64,000 bases of DNA. Source: Pseudogulbenkiania subflava DSM 22618. Its GTDB lineage: Bacteria; Pseudomonadota; Gammaproteobacteria; Burkholderiales; Chromobacteriaceae. Shown here in pieces: positions 52,615 through 61,619 of this stretch (within the stretch, counting starts at the first letter, position 1; each line of letters starts with the position of its first letter). The DNA lies in contig NZ_FXAG01000003.1 in the NCBI RefSeq assembly GCF_900177275.1, positions 154,774 through 218,773 of the forward strand. The letters are read 5' to 3'. Under the pieces are notes generated by a model. It was not told the origin of the DNA. It saw nothing but the letters and a program-made list of their open reading frames with translations, and searched no databases. Made by a program: the position numbers and the translations under genes.

Positions 52615-53181
52615 TCACGCGCAGCCGGCACAATCGCCCCCCTTGCACAGCCGTGGCCGGCCGTTGGCCAGCACCGTGACGCTGGCGCATTGCCCCGAGG
52701 CGGCGTCGCGCACCACCCAGGACGGGCTGACCCCGGTGGGCAGGCGCCCTTCCGGGGTCAGCATGAACTGCTCGAGCGCCGAGCTGACCGTCGGCTCGCC
52801 GCTGAACATGACGTGGCGGCGGCGCTCGCCGCTGTTGTAGCGCCCGGGGTTGCCGCCGGGCCGGTCGGCGTACAGCAGCACGCCCTCCGACCACGAGGTG
52901 TCGCCCTTCTTGGCCTTGCCCTGGCAGCCCTGCACGTCGAGGTTGCTCTTGGTGTTGAGCGCGCACAGGTAGACGTTGGCGTTGCTGCGGATGGCCTCGC
53001 TGCGGGCGAACTGCACGCTGGAGAGCAGCGCCTGGGTGCGGCTTTCCATGCGCGAGTCCGCCAGCAGGGCGTTGAAGCCGGGCACGGCCAGCGCCAGCAG
53101 GACGGCGGCGATCGAGATCACGACCATCATCTCGATCAGGGTGAAGCCCCGCTCCCCTCGGCGAAACACGACATCCATCAT
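52615..53181 (-). CDS. fimT: Minor pilin FimT/GspH-like
   Basis: A 188-residue prepilin: RGERG/FTLIEMMVVISIAAVLLALAVPGF is the signal and N-terminal helix with Glu5, and the C-terminal domain (about 45-180) has the GspH/FimT fold, with a Cys-rich tail (RLCKGGDCAGC). It is the first gene of the minor pilin operon. The ATG is 181 or 178 (two adjacent ATG codons). A TATAAT box lies 16 bases upstream, so the leader is very short. Confidence 0.9.
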   Translation of the reverse strand: MMDVVFRRGERGFTLIEMMVVISIAAVLLALAVPGFNALLADSRMESRTQALLSSVQFARSEAIRSNANVYLCALNTKSNLDVQGCQGKAKKGDTSWSEGVLLYADRPGGNPGRYNSGERRRHVMFSGEPTVSSALEQFMLTPEGRLPTGVSPSWVVRDAASGQCASVTVLANGRPRLCKGGDCAGCA

Positions 53182-53196
53182 AGTAAATAATGCTTA

Positions 53197-53202
53197 ATTA
53201 TA
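53197..53202 (-). promoter_or_regulatory. -10 box for the minor pilin operon
   Basis: TATAAT on the minus strand within an AT-rich stretch, 16 bases before the fimT ATG; no strong -35. Confidence 0.5.
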
Positions 53203-53341
53203 GTTTTGTCATATAAGTTCATCAGGTTATCATGATGGATGGGCTTTTCCAAGCCGCCGGCGTTGCTAGGACCGAATGGCAGGGGGCGATCAACGCTGGC
53301 TCATTACCCGCCCCCCCCCTGCCGCGTCGAGCGGACAAGAA

Positions 53342-53363
53342 AAAACCGCCCGCAGGCGGTTTT
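53342..53363 (-). terminator. Intrinsic terminator of polA
   Basis: AAAACCGCC / GGCGGTTTT, nine-bp stem with CGCA loop; on the minus strand it ends in a T run 23 bases after the polA stop. Confidence 0.85.
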
Positions 53364-53385
53364 GGTCGGCATGAGGCGGACGCGC

Positions 53386-56157
53386 TCAGTGCGCCGCCTC
53401 CCAGCTCTCCCCGGCCCCCACTTCGGCCAGCAGCGGCACCTTGAGCTCGGCCACGCCGGCCATGATCTGCGGCAGCCGCTCCGTGACCCGCGCCAGCTCG
53501 GCCGCAGGCACTTCCAGCACCAGTTCGTCGTGCACCTGCATGATCAGCTTGCTGGCCAGTCCTTCCGCCACCAGCCAGCGCTGCACCGCGATCATCGCTA
53601 GCTTGATCAGGTCGGCGGCGGTGCCCTGCATCGGCGCGTTGATCGCGGCGCGCTCGGCGCCGCTGCGCCGGCCCGGATTGCTGGCGCGGATTTCCGGCAG
53701 GTAGAGGCGACGCCCGAACACGGTCTCGACGTAGCCCTGCTCGCGCGCCGCTTCGCGGGTGCGCTGCATGTAGTCGGCCACGCCGGGGAAGCGCATGAAG
53801 TAGCGGTCGATGTACTGCTGCGCCGCGTTGCGCTCGATGTCGAGCTGGCTTGCCAGGCCGAAGGCGCTCATGCCGTAGATCAGGCCGAAGTTGATCGCCT
53901 TGGCGGCGCGGCGCTGCTCGGACGTCACCTGCTCGCGCGTCACGCCGAACACCTCGGCGGCGGTGGTCTTGTGGATGTCCTCGCCGCTGGCGAAGGCCGC
54001 CAGCATGTTGGCGTCGTCCGACAGGTGCGCCATGATCCTGAGCTCGATCTGCGAGTAGTCGGCACTGACGATGCGGTGGCCCGGCGGCGCGATGAAGGCT
54101 TCGCGCACACGCCGGCCCTCGGCGGTGCGCACCGGGATGTTCTGCAGGTTGGGGTCGGAGCTCGCCAGCCGCCCGGTGATCGCCACCGCCTGCGCGTAGT
54201 TGGTGTGCACGCGGCCGGTATCGGGGCGGATCAGCGACGGCAGCTTGTCGGTGTAGGTGGACTTGAGCTTGGCCAAGCCCCGGTACTGCAGGATCAGCTT
54301 GGGCAGCGGGTGGTCGAGCGCCAGTTGCTCGAGCACCGACTCGTCGGTGGAGAAGCCGCCGGACGGCGTCTTCTTGACCCCCTTGGTGTCGATGCCGAGC
54401 TTGCCGAACAGGATTTCCTGCAGCTGCTTGGGCGAGTTGAGGTTGAACGGCTGGCCGGCCTGCTGGTAGGCCTCCTGCTCCAGTTGCAGCATCTGGCTGC
54501 CGAGCTGGTGGCTTTGTTCGGCCAACCTTTGGCGGTCGATCAGCACGCCGTTGCGCTCCATCGCGAACAGCACCTCGGCCACCGGCAGCTCGATGTCGCG
54601 GTACACACTAGCCAGGCGGCCCTCCAGCTTGCCGGCCAGCGCCCGGTTGAGGCGCAGCGTGATGTCGGCGTCCTCGGCGGCGTAGTTGGACGCCACCGCG
54701 ATGTCGACCTCGGCGAAACCGATCTGCTTGGCGCCCTTGCCGCAGATGTCCTCGTAGCTCACCGTGCTCTCGCCCAGGTGGCGCCGCGCCAGGTCGTCCA
54801 TATTGTGCGTCAGGTGGCTCTCGATCACGTACGACGCCAGCAGCGTGTCGTCGGCGACGCCGGCCAGCGCGATGCCGTGGTTGGCCAGCACGTGGCGGTC
54901 GTACTTGAGGTTCTGGCCAAGCTTCTTCCTGGCCGGGTTCTCCAGCCAGGGCTTGAGCCGGGCCAGCGTGGCGTCGAGGTCGAGCTGCTCGGGCACGCCG
55001 GCGTAGTGGTGCGCCAGCGGCAGGTAGGCGGCCTCGCCCTCCGTCACCGAGAAGCTCATGCCGACCAGGCGCGCTTCCATCTGGTCGAGGCTGGTGGTTT
55101 CGGTGTCGAGCGACACCACCGGCGCCGCCTCCAGCTTGGCCAGCCAGGCCTCGAGCTCGGCCTCGGTGAGAATGGTGTGGTAGCGGCGCTCGACGGCGGC
55201 GACGGGCGCCTCATCATCCTCGTCCGCGCCGAACAGCTCGCCGTTGACGCCGGGGTTGGCCGAAGCCATCGTGGCGGCATCGGCAGGGGCCTCGCCGTTG
55301 GCGTCGCTCACCTCGCGCAACCAGCTGCGGAAACCGAAGCGCGTGAACAGTTCGACCAGCTTCGGCTTGTCGCGCTCACGGTGCAGCAGCGTGGCCATGC
55401 CCTGCGGCATCTCGCCGTCGAGCGGCACGTCGCACTTGATGGTGATCAGCTCGCGCCCCTTCGGCAGCCAGTCGAGCGCGGCGCGCAGGTTGTCGCCGAC
55501 CTTGCCGGAGATGGCCGCGGCGTTGGCCATCACGGCGTCGAGCGAGCCGTACTGTTCCAGCCATTTGACCGCGGTCTTGGGGCCGCACTTGTCGACACCC
55601 GGCACGTTGTCGACCTTGTCGCCGATCAGCGTCAGGTAGTCGATGATGCGGTTCGGCGGCACGCCGAACTTCTCCTTCACCCCGGCCTCGTCGAGCGTCT
55701 CGTTGGTCATGGTGTTGACCAGCGTCACCGCCGGCGTCACCAGCTGGGCGATGTCCTTGTCGCCGGTGGAGACGATCACCTGCATGCCGGCCGCCTCCGC
55801 CTGGCGTGCCAGGGTGCCGATCACGTCGTCGGCCTCGACGCCGTCCACCACCAGGATCGGCCAGCCGGACGCTTGCACCACGTCGTGCACCGCCGTAATC
55901 TGGCTGGCCAGCTCCTCCGGCATCGACGGGCGGTTGGCCTTGTAGTCGGGATAAAGCTCGTCGCGGAAGGTCTTGCCTTTTGCGTCAAAAACGCAGGCGC
56001 TATAATCGAACCGGACCTCCTTCTCCAGGCGACGCAGCATGTTGACCATGCCGTAGATCGCTCCCGTCGGTTGGCCTTCCGGAGAACGCAAATCGGGCAT
56101 GGCGTGAAAAGCGCGATACAGATAAGAAGAGCCGTCGATCAATAATAACGTTTTCAT
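53386..56157 (-). CDS. polA: DNA polymerase I
   Basis: A 923-residue PolA with all three parts. The 5' nuclease (about 1-290) begins TLLLIDGSSYLYRAFHAM; the 3'-5' exonuclease (about 330-520) keeps its acidic motif in VSLDTETTSLDQ; the polymerase (about 530-923) shows RRAAKAINFGLIYGMSAFGLA (O helix), VSADYSQIELRIMAHLS (motif A) and MQVHDELVLEVP (motif C). It fills gaps in repair and replication. The frame is open far upstream, but ATG 56157 (MKTLLLIDGSS) is the family start. Confidence 0.97.
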   Translation of the reverse strand: MKTLLLIDGSSYLYRAFHAMPDLRSPEGQPTGAIYGMVNMLRRLEKEVRFDYSACVFDAKGKTFRDELYPDYKANRPSMPEELASQITAVHDVVQASGWPILVVDGVEADDVIGTLARQAEAAGMQVIVSTGDKDIAQLVTPAVTLVNTMTNETLDEAGVKEKFGVPPNRIIDYLTLIGDKVDNVPGVDKCGPKTAVKWLEQYGSLDAVMANAAAISGKVGDNLRAALDWLPKGRELITIKCDVPLDGEMPQGMATLLHRERDKPKLVELFTRFGFRSWLREVSDANGEAPADAATMASANPGVNGELFGADEDDEAPVAAVERRYHTILTEAELEAWLAKLEAAPVVSLDTETTSLDQMEARLVGMSFSVTEGEAAYLPLAHHYAGVPEQLDLDATLARLKPWLENPARKKLGQNLKYDRHVLANHGIALAGVADDTLLASYVIESHLTHNMDDLARRHLGESTVSYEDICGKGAKQIGFAEVDIAVASNYAAEDADITLRLNRALAGKLEGRLASVYRDIELPVAEVLFAMERNGVLIDRQRLAEQSHQLGSQMLQLEQEAYQQAGQPFNLNSPKQLQEILFGKLGIDTKGVKKTPSGGFSTDESVLEQLALDHPLPKLILQYRGLAKLKSTYTDKLPSLIRPDTGRVHTNYAQAVAITGRLASSDPNLQNIPVRTAEGRRVREAFIAPPGHRIVSADYSQIELRIMAHLSDDANMLAAFASGEDIHKTTAAEVFGVTREQVTSEQRRAAKAINFGLIYGMSAFGLASQLDIERNAAQQYIDRYFMRFPGVADYMQRTREAAREQGYVETVFGRRLYLPEIRASNPGRRSGAERAAINAPMQGTAADLIKLAMIAVQRWLVAEGLASKLIMQVHDELVLEVPAAELARVTERLPQIMAGVAELKVPLLAEVGAGESWEAAH
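55980..56006 (+). promoter_or_regulatory. Candidate promoter of the LOG-family gene inside polA
   Basis: TTGCGT (55980-55985), 15 bases, TATAAT (56001-56006) on the plus strand. Because polA and the LOG gene start only 15 bases apart in opposite directions, each promoter must lie in the other gene or in its own leader. Spacing is short of optimal. Confidence 0.4.
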
Positions 56158-56172
56158 AGAAGGCGAATAGTT

Positions 56173-56901
56173 ATGAGCTTGTCCGATAAATTGCCGCAGA
56201 CGAGCGACCGTCACGCCGCGATGCAGCGTTTCCGTTCGCGCGAAGCGTGGCACGTGATGAAGATTCTGGCCGAATTCGTCGAATCGGCGGAAGAATTGCA
56301 GGGGATCCAGCCCGCCGTCAGCATCTTCGGCAGCGCCCGCACCCCGCGAGACCACACCTATTATAAGCTGGCCGAGGAAATCGCCCGCCGTTTGTCGGAT
56401 TCGGGCTTTTCGGTCATTTCCGGCGGCGGCCCGGGCATCATGGAAGCCGCCAGCAAGGGCGCCTTCTACGGCCGCAGCCCGTCGGTGGCGCTCAACATCG
56501 TGCTGCCGCACGAGCAGAAGCCGAACGAATACCAGGACCTGTCGATCAAGTTCAACCACTTCTTCCCGCGCAAGGTGATGTTCGTCAAGCACGCCATCGC
56601 CTACGTGGTGATGCCGGGCGGCTTCGGCACGCTGGACGAGATGTTCGAGGCGCTGACGCTGATCCAGACCGGCAAGAGCCGCAAGATTCCGATCATCCTG
56701 TGCGGCACCGAGTTCTGGAAAGGCCTGCTCGACTGGGTGAAGGAGCGACTGGTCGGCGACCAGCTGATCAACCCCAACGACCTCGACCTCCTGAAGCTGA
56801 TCGACGATCCGCAGCAGATCGTCGAGGCCATCTTCAAGCACTACGAGACGCGAGGCTTCGAGGCACTGCCCGAAGAACGCGAACAATTGCTCAATCTGTA
56901 A
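56173..56901 (+). CDS. LOG family protein (Rossmann-fold nucleotide-binding, TIGR00730)
   Basis: A 242-residue protein of the Lonely Guy family: ISGGGPGIMEAASKGAF (about 75-91) and the catalytic PGGFGTLDEMFEALTLIQTGK (about 151-171). LOG proteins cleave ribose-5-phosphate from nucleotides (cytokinin-activating type or related AMP/IMP nucleosidases). The substrate here is unknown. An N-terminal extension of about 50 residues precedes VSIFGSAR, as in the longer bacterial members. Confidence 0.9.
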   Translation: MSLSDKLPQTSDRHAAMQRFRSREAWHVMKILAEFVESAEELQGIQPAVSIFGSARTPRDHTYYKLAEEIARRLSDSGFSVISGGGPGIMEAASKGAFYGRSPSVALNIVLPHEQKPNEYQDLSIKFNHFFPRKVMFVKHAIAYVVMPGGFGTLDEMFEALTLIQTGKSRKIPIILCGTEFWKGLLDWVKERLVGDQLINPNDLDLLKLIDDPQQIVEAIFKHYETRGFEALPEEREQLLNL

Positions 56902-56927
56902 TCTTCATGACCTCAAGGAACGCCGCC

Positions 56928-57248
56928 ATGCGCCGCCTGCTCCCCCTCCTCCTGCTCGTGGCCGTCCCGGCCCTGGCAGACACGCCCCCCGCCAAGGCGG
57001 TGGTCCCGCCGCCGCCCAACGTGGCGACGGACGCCAACGCCGCCGTCGAGCCCGAAGTCCGCATCATCCAGAAGGGCAGCGACAAGATCGAGGAATACCG
57101 CATCAACGGTCAGCTCTACATGATCAAGGTCACCCCCGCCCATGGCGTGCCGTACTACCTGATGGACGAGGAAGGCAACGGCAGCATGAGACAGATCGAC
57201 TCGAACCAGCGCCTGGTGATCCCGCGCTGGGTCCTGTTCCGATTCTGA
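56928..57248 (+). CDS. DUF2782 family periplasmic protein
   Basis: A 106-residue secreted protein. The signal peptide ends at PALA (about residue 17), and the DUF2782 core is VRIIQKGSDKIEEYRINGQLYMIKVTPAHGVPYYLMD, ending RWVLFRF. Function unknown; the family is common in beta- and gamma-proteobacteria near polA and thrB, the same order as here. ATG 56928 has AAGGA in front; another in-frame ATG is at 56907. Confidence 0.85.
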   Translation: MRRLLPLLLLVAVPALADTPPAKAVVPPPPNVATDANAAVEPEVRIIQKGSDKIEEYRINGQLYMIKVTPAHGVPYYLMDEEGNGSMRQIDSNQRLVIPRWVLFRF

Positions 57249-57258
57249 CGGGGGCGGC

Positions 57259-58197
57259 ATGTCGGTTTACACCACCGTCGACAACGACACCCTGGCACAA
57301 TGGCTCGAGCGCTACGCGCTGGGCGAGCTGGTCGAGCTCAAGGGCATCGCCGCCGGCATCACCAACACCAACTACTTCGTCACCACCACGCACGGCCGCT
57401 ACGTGCTGACCATCTTCGAGGTGCTGAAGCTCGACGAGCTGCCCTACTACCTCGAACTGATGAGCCACTTGGCGCGCCACGGCGTAGCCTGCCCGGCGCC
57501 GATCGCCGACCACACCGACAACTTCGCCTCGCTGCTGGCCGGCAAGCCGGCCTGCCTGGTGACCTGCCTGCCCGGCAGCGACGTGGAGGCGCCGAGCGCG
57601 GTGCAGTGCCGCGCCGTGGGCGAGATGCTGGCGCAGCTGCACCTGGCCGGCACCACCTTCCCGCGCAAGATGCACAACCCGCGCGGCCCGCACTGGTGGA
57701 GCCAGACCGCCAGCGCGGTCTACCACTACATGGACGAGGCCGACGCCGCCAGCCTGCGTGCCGAGGTGCACTTCCAGGACAGCCACCGCTTCGACCACCT
57801 GCCCACCGGGGTGGTCCACGCCGACCTGTTCAAGGACAACGTGCTGATGAACGGCGACGCCATCGCCGGCTTCATCGACTTCTACTACGCCTGCAACGAC
57901 GTGCTGCTGTACGACGTGGCGATCGCCGTCAACGACTGGACACGTCAGGCCGACGGCGAGATCGACGGCGAACTGGCGCGCGCGCTCCTGGCCGGCTACC
58001 AGGCGATCCGCCCGCTCAATGCCGAGGAGAAGCGCTGCTGGTCGGTGATGCTGCGCGCCGCCGCGCTGCGCTTCTGGACCTCGCGTCTGCTGGATCTGTA
58101 CCAGCCCCAGGAAGGCGAACTGACCTACACCAAGGACCCCAAGGTGTTCCAGCGCCTGGTCGAAGCACACCGCGCGCGTAGCGACTTCTGGCTGTAA
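57259..58197 (+). CDS. thrB: Homoserine kinase (ThrB, APH-fold type)
   Basis: A 312-residue kinase that phosphorylates homoserine in threonine synthesis, of the choline-kinase/APH fold used by many beta-proteobacteria rather than the GHMP fold. The start MSVYTTVDNDTLAQWLERYALGELVELKGIAAGITNTNYFV, the catalytic loop VVHADLFKDNVLM (about 187-199) and the metal site GFIDFYYACNDVLLYD are clear. It begins 10 bases after the DUF2782 stop. Confidence 0.95.
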   Translation: MSVYTTVDNDTLAQWLERYALGELVELKGIAAGITNTNYFVTTTHGRYVLTIFEVLKLDELPYYLELMSHLARHGVACPAPIADHTDNFASLLAGKPACLVTCLPGSDVEAPSAVQCRAVGEMLAQLHLAGTTFPRKMHNPRGPHWWSQTASAVYHYMDEADAASLRAEVHFQDSHRFDHLPTGVVHADLFKDNVLMNGDAIAGFIDFYYACNDVLLYDVAIAVNDWTRQADGEIDGELARALLAGYQAIRPLNAEEKRCWSVMLRAAALRFWTSRLLDLYQPQEGELTYTKDPKVFQRLVEAHRARSDFWL

Positions 58198-58631
58198 GCG
58201 CACCGCACCCGGTCTCGGCGATCCCGAGCCCGGGCGCTGCCGCCAGCCGGCTGGCGGCTTCCGTCCCCGTTTTGCCCCAACCCTCCTCCTCGCCCCCCCC
58301 AACTCCGCACCGACACTGCGCCATACCTCTGACGATCAGCCATAGCGGCGGTCGCAATGCGAGGCAGGACGTTCCTGCCGCCGCCAGCCTGAACCCGTCG
58401 CTTGGCGTGATGCCGCGCGCCGTAGCCTGCCGTGCGCTTTTGCGCGGCATGACGGACTGATTTACCGATATTGCGCGGCATTTCGTCTAATTCAGGTGCT
58501 TCTTCGACGTCTGGCAGAACTGTCACCACGGCAAAATGGAGCGCAACCGCGGCGTCGCGACGCCCCGCCTCGTTGCCGCGAAACGCGGTGGATCGCGAGC
58601 CCGGCCGCCGCTGCAAGACGAAGGAGGAGAT
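58198..58631. other. Intergenic region after thrB with hairpins, no gene
   Basis: This 434-base gap shows no convincing gene. A perfect 20-base palindrome of GCCGCCAGCC and its complement (58239-58258), followed by a T-containing tail, is a likely thrB terminator. A second hairpin, GGCAGGA-CGT-TCCTGCC, is at 58363-58379. The part near 58460-58540 is less GC-rich and probably holds the promoter of the next gene. Confidence 0.6.
58239..58258 (+). terminator. Palindrome, probable thrB terminator
   Basis: GCCGCCAGCC followed directly by its reverse complement, 41 bases after the thrB stop, with TTTT some 15 bases later. Confidence 0.5.
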
Positions 58632-59303
58632 ATGTCCGAACTGCCGTTTGCCCTTTCCCGGCGCGTCGAACAACGCGTGGCCGCGCTGGCCGGCGGGGTC
58701 ACGCTGGCGCCGATGGCGGCCGGCCCGAAATGGGTCTGCCAGCTGGTCGCCGAGGCGCCGGCACCAGGCCAGGAACAACTTGCGGCGGCCCGGCCCTGGC
58801 TGGCGACGCTGCGGCCACTCAACGTGCCGCTGCAGGACTGGAGTGACGAGGCCGCCGCCGCGCTGGTCTGCTCGGCGCGCGATAGCGCGGGCCGGGTCGG
58901 CGCCTACGCCGGGGTGGGCCGCGACGGTGCCGTCGAAATCGTGGCGACGCTGCCCTGCGGGCTGTGGTCGAGCGAGCCCTGCGTCTGGTGGCCGGGCTCG
59001 TACGAAATCCCGCTGCTGCGGCAACTCGACACGGTGTACGCCCCGCTGTGGCAGGCGTTGCGGCCGGGCGCGCCGGGCTATCTGTGCATGAGCCTGCTCG
59101 GCATGCGGGGCACGGCGCTGATCGCCAAGGGCGAGCTCGGCAACGAGCGGCCCTATCGCCTGCCGCACGAAATCGATACTCTGGCGCTACCCCCGGTGCA
59201 GTTCGAGACTGCCGCGGCGGATGCGCGGGACGCGCTGATGGCGGCACTCGATCAGGTCAGAGCGTACGCCGGGGTGAGCCCCGCGCATCCGTTCTACCTG
59301 TAA
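58632..59303 (+). CDS. Protein of unknown function
   Basis: A 223-residue soluble protein without signal peptide or membrane segment. I do not recognise the family. It is rich in Ala, Leu and Trp; notable stretches are GPKWVCQLVAEAPA, PCGLWSSEPCVWWPGSYEIPLLRQLD and MSLLGMRGTALIAKGELGNER. GGAGGAG lies seven bases before the ATG, and third-position GC is high, so it is a real gene. It is followed by two Lrp-type regulator genes on the same strand and may be co-transcribed with them. Confidence 0.75.
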   Translation: MSELPFALSRRVEQRVAALAGGVTLAPMAAGPKWVCQLVAEAPAPGQEQLAAARPWLATLRPLNVPLQDWSDEAAAALVCSARDSAGRVGAYAGVGRDGAVEIVATLPCGLWSSEPCVWWPGSYEIPLLRQLDTVYAPLWQALRPGAPGYLCMSLLGMRGTALIAKGELGNERPYRLPHEIDTLALPPVQFETAAADARDALMAALDQVRAYAGVSPAHPFYL

Positions 59304-59325
59304 CCCCGCTGGATTGGACTTCGCC

Positions 59326-59805
59326 ATGCCCGCTACTCTCGATGCCTTCGACCGCAAGATCCTGGCGCTGGTGCAGCGCGACTGCTCGCTCAAGGCCGAG
59401 GCGATCGCCGAGCAACTGGGGCTGTCGACCTCCGCCGTGCAGAAGCGCCTGAAACGGCTGCGTAGCGAAAAGATCATCGCGGCGGAGATCGCGGTGCTGG
59501 ACCCAGCCGTGGTCGGCCGCCCCATGACCTTCATCGCGGCGCTGGAAATTGAGCGCGACAACTACGACACGGTGGCGCGGTTTCGCGAGTGGGCTCGCCA
59601 CGTCGACGCGATCCAGCAGATTTACTACGTGACCGGCTCGGCCGACCTGATCGCCATCATCACCACGCGGGACGTGGAAAGCTACGACCGGCTCACCGCC
59701 GAGGTGATGAAGGGCAACCCGATGATCCGGCGCATCACCACCAACGTGGTGCTGAATACCCTGAAAACCAGCCTGTTCGTGCCGCTCGAGGGCGCGGAGG
59801 AATAG
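59326..59805 (+). CDS. Lrp/AsnC family regulator 1
   Basis: A 159-residue feast/famine regulator. The N-terminal winged helix (about 4-60) reads LDAFDRKILALVQRDCSLKAEAIAEQLGLSTSAVQKRLKRL; the RAM/ligand domain (about 70-150) has VGRPMTFIAALEIERDNYDT and YYVTGSADLIAIITTRDVESYDRL. Members respond to amino acids. Its closest genomic partners are a second Lrp and the convergent Cys/Met lyase-ABC transporter genes. Confidence 0.93.
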   Translation: MPATLDAFDRKILALVQRDCSLKAEAIAEQLGLSTSAVQKRLKRLRSEKIIAAEIAVLDPAVVGRPMTFIAALEIERDNYDTVARFREWARHVDAIQQIYYVTGSADLIAIITTRDVESYDRLTAEVMKGNPMIRRITTNVVLNTLKTSLFVPLEGAEE

Positions 59806-59882
59806 CCCGCGCCGCGCCCCGGCAGGCGCCCTCATTCCTGCCCTGTCCTTGATCCGGCGCCACCTGCCCGGAGGGAGATACC

Positions 59883-60338
59883 ATGCACGACAACGAGCTG
59901 GACACGATCGACCGCAAGATTCTCAACGAACTATCGCGCGATGCGCGCACCCCGGTGTCGACGCTGGCGCTGAAGGTGGGGCTGTCGCGCCAGGCCACGC
60001 GCCAGCGCATTGACCGCCTGGAGGCGCACGGAGTGATCGCGGCCTATACCATCCGCCAGCAGCGCCCGCGCGGCAGCGAGACCCTGGTGCCGGCGGTGAT
60101 ACAGGTCTACCGCAAGGACCGCATGCGCGGCAGCGACGTCACGCGCGCCATCGCGGCCATTCCCGAGGTGACCTACTGCGCGGTGCTGAGCGGGGACATC
60201 GACCTGCTGCTGACGGTGGAAGCGCGCTCGCACGAGCGCATCAACGAGATCTGGTCGGTCATTTCCAGCCTGCCCGGGGTGGAAAACACCAAAACGCATT
60301 TCGTGCTGTCGTCCGTGGTCGACCGCCTGCACCCCTGA
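59883..60338 (+). CDS. Lrp/AsnC family regulator 2
   Basis: A 151-residue regulator: LDTIDRKILNELSRDARTPVSTLALKVGLSRQATRQRIDRLEAHG is the winged helix and AIPEVTYCAVLSGDIDLLLTVEARSHERINEIW the ligand domain. It is a paralogue of the preceding gene but clearly diverged. GGAGGGAG precedes the ATG. It converges with the PLP lyase gene, 51 bases away. Confidence 0.93.
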   Translation: MHDNELDTIDRKILNELSRDARTPVSTLALKVGLSRQATRQRIDRLEAHGVIAAYTIRQQRPRGSETLVPAVIQVYRKDRMRGSDVTRAIAAIPEVTYCAVLSGDIDLLLTVEARSHERINEIWSVISSLPGVENTKTHFVLSSVVDRLHP

Positions 60339-60389
60339 TCCCCCTGACGAGGCTGGGGCACCCGGCCCCGGTCTCATCCCGTTCCGCCG

Positions 60390-61559
60390 TTACAGCCGTT
60401 CCAGCGCCTGCAGCACGTCGGCCTTGATGTCGTCGATATGCTCCACACCGACCGCGTAGCGGATGGCGTTGAGCGGAATGCCCGACGCGGCCATCTGCTC
60501 GGGCGTCATGGTGCCGGCCCACATCGCCGCGGTGTGGATCACCAGCGAATCGACCCCGCCCAGGCTGGCGGCGTTGAGCGGCAGTTCGAGCAGCGACACG
60601 AAGCGCTCGGCCTCGGCGTAGCCGCCCCGTACCGAGAACGCCACGATGCCGCTGCCTCCCTTCATCTGGCGCTGCGCCAGCGCGTGCTGCGGGTGGCTGG
60701 CGAGCCCCGGGTAGAGCACCGTTTCGATCTTGGGATGGGCTTCCAGCGTTTCGGCCAGCGCCTGGGCGTTGGCGTTGATGCGCTCGATGCGCATCGGCAG
60801 CGTGCGCAGGCCACGCAGCAGCAGCCAGGCGTCCATCGGCGACAGCACCGAGCCCAGCGTGATGTGCGTCTTCCAGATGCGCTCGGCCTGTTCGTGACTG
60901 CAGCAGATCACGCCGGCGGTGAGGTCGTGGTGGCCGCCCAGGTACTTGGTGGCGCTGTGCACCACGATGTCGACGCCGAGGTCGTGCGGGCGCTGGTTGA
61001 GCGGGGTGGCGAAAGTGTTGTCGGCGATGGTGAGCACGCCGTGTTCGCGCGCGATGACGGTGATCGCAGCGAGGTCGGTCAGCGTCAAGAGCGGGTTGGC
61101 CGGCGTCTCCAGCATGATGAACCGGGTGTTGGGGCGGATGGCGCGGCGGAACGCCTCCGGATCGCCCTGATCGACGAAGCTCACCTCGACGCCGAAACGG
61201 CGCAGCATCTCGTCCATGAGGCGCGTGGTGCTCATGTAGTGGCTGCTCTGGCCGATGACGTGGTCGCCGGCCGCGACGAAGGTGAGCAGGGTGGCTGCCA
61301 CCGCGCCCATACCCGAGGCGGTCACCAGCGCGGTTTCGGTGCCTTCCAGCTCGGCCATGATCTTCTTCACGCGCTCGTGCACCGGGTTGCCGTAGCGGGT
61401 GTAGTTGCGCGGGTGCTGCGGGATTTCCGACATCGCCGCGAACTCGGCGGCGTCGGCCGCCTTGAAGGTGGCGGAATAATGGATGGACGGTGCCACGGTC
61501 TTGTCGTCGGTGACGTCGTAGTCGGCGTGCACCACCAGGGTTTCGGGCCTGAATGCCAT
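60390..61559 (-). CDS. Cys/Met metabolism PLP enzyme (methionine or cystathionine gamma-lyase type)
   Basis: A 389-residue fold-type I PLP enzyme. The PLP-binding Lys lies in VVHSATKYLGGHHDLTAGV (about residue 208); TRYGNPVHERVKKIMAELEGTE, ALVTASGMGAVAATLL and FIMLETPANPLLTLTDLAAI are further family blocks, and SLGGVDSLVIHTAAMW lies near the C-terminus. The reaction (gamma-lyase, cystathionine beta-lyase or aminotransferase-like) cannot be fixed from sequence. It is downstream of an amino-acid ABC transporter, which points to breakdown of an imported sulfur amino acid. Confidence 0.88.
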   Translation of the reverse strand: MAFRPETLVVHADYDVTDDKTVAPSIHYSATFKAADAAEFAAMSEIPQHPRNYTRYGNPVHERVKKIMAELEGTETALVTASGMGAVAATLLTFVAAGDHVIGQSSHYMSTTRLMDEMLRRFGVEVSFVDQGDPEAFRRAIRPNTRFIMLETPANPLLTLTDLAAITVIAREHGVLTIADNTFATPLNQRPHDLGVDIVVHSATKYLGGHHDLTAGVICCSHEQAERIWKTHITLGSVLSPMDAWLLLRGLRTLPMRIERINANAQALAETLEAHPKIETVLYPGLASHPQHALAQRQMKGGSGIVAFSVRGGYAEAERFVSLLELPLNAASLGGVDSLVIHTAAMWAGTMTPEQMAASGIPLNAIRYAVGVEHIDDIKADVLQALERL

Positions 61560-61619
61560 GTTCTCTCTCCAGAAATCGCCCCATCCGGCCCCTTGCCGGA
61601 CGGCGGCGAGTGCCTCAGC

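Noticed and set aside
52413-52631. Longer PilV N-terminus reaching into the repeat
   Set aside because: A prepilin leader should be short; the GTG at 52412 gives SRQRG/FSLLEV directly, and the upstream codons are repeat DNA.
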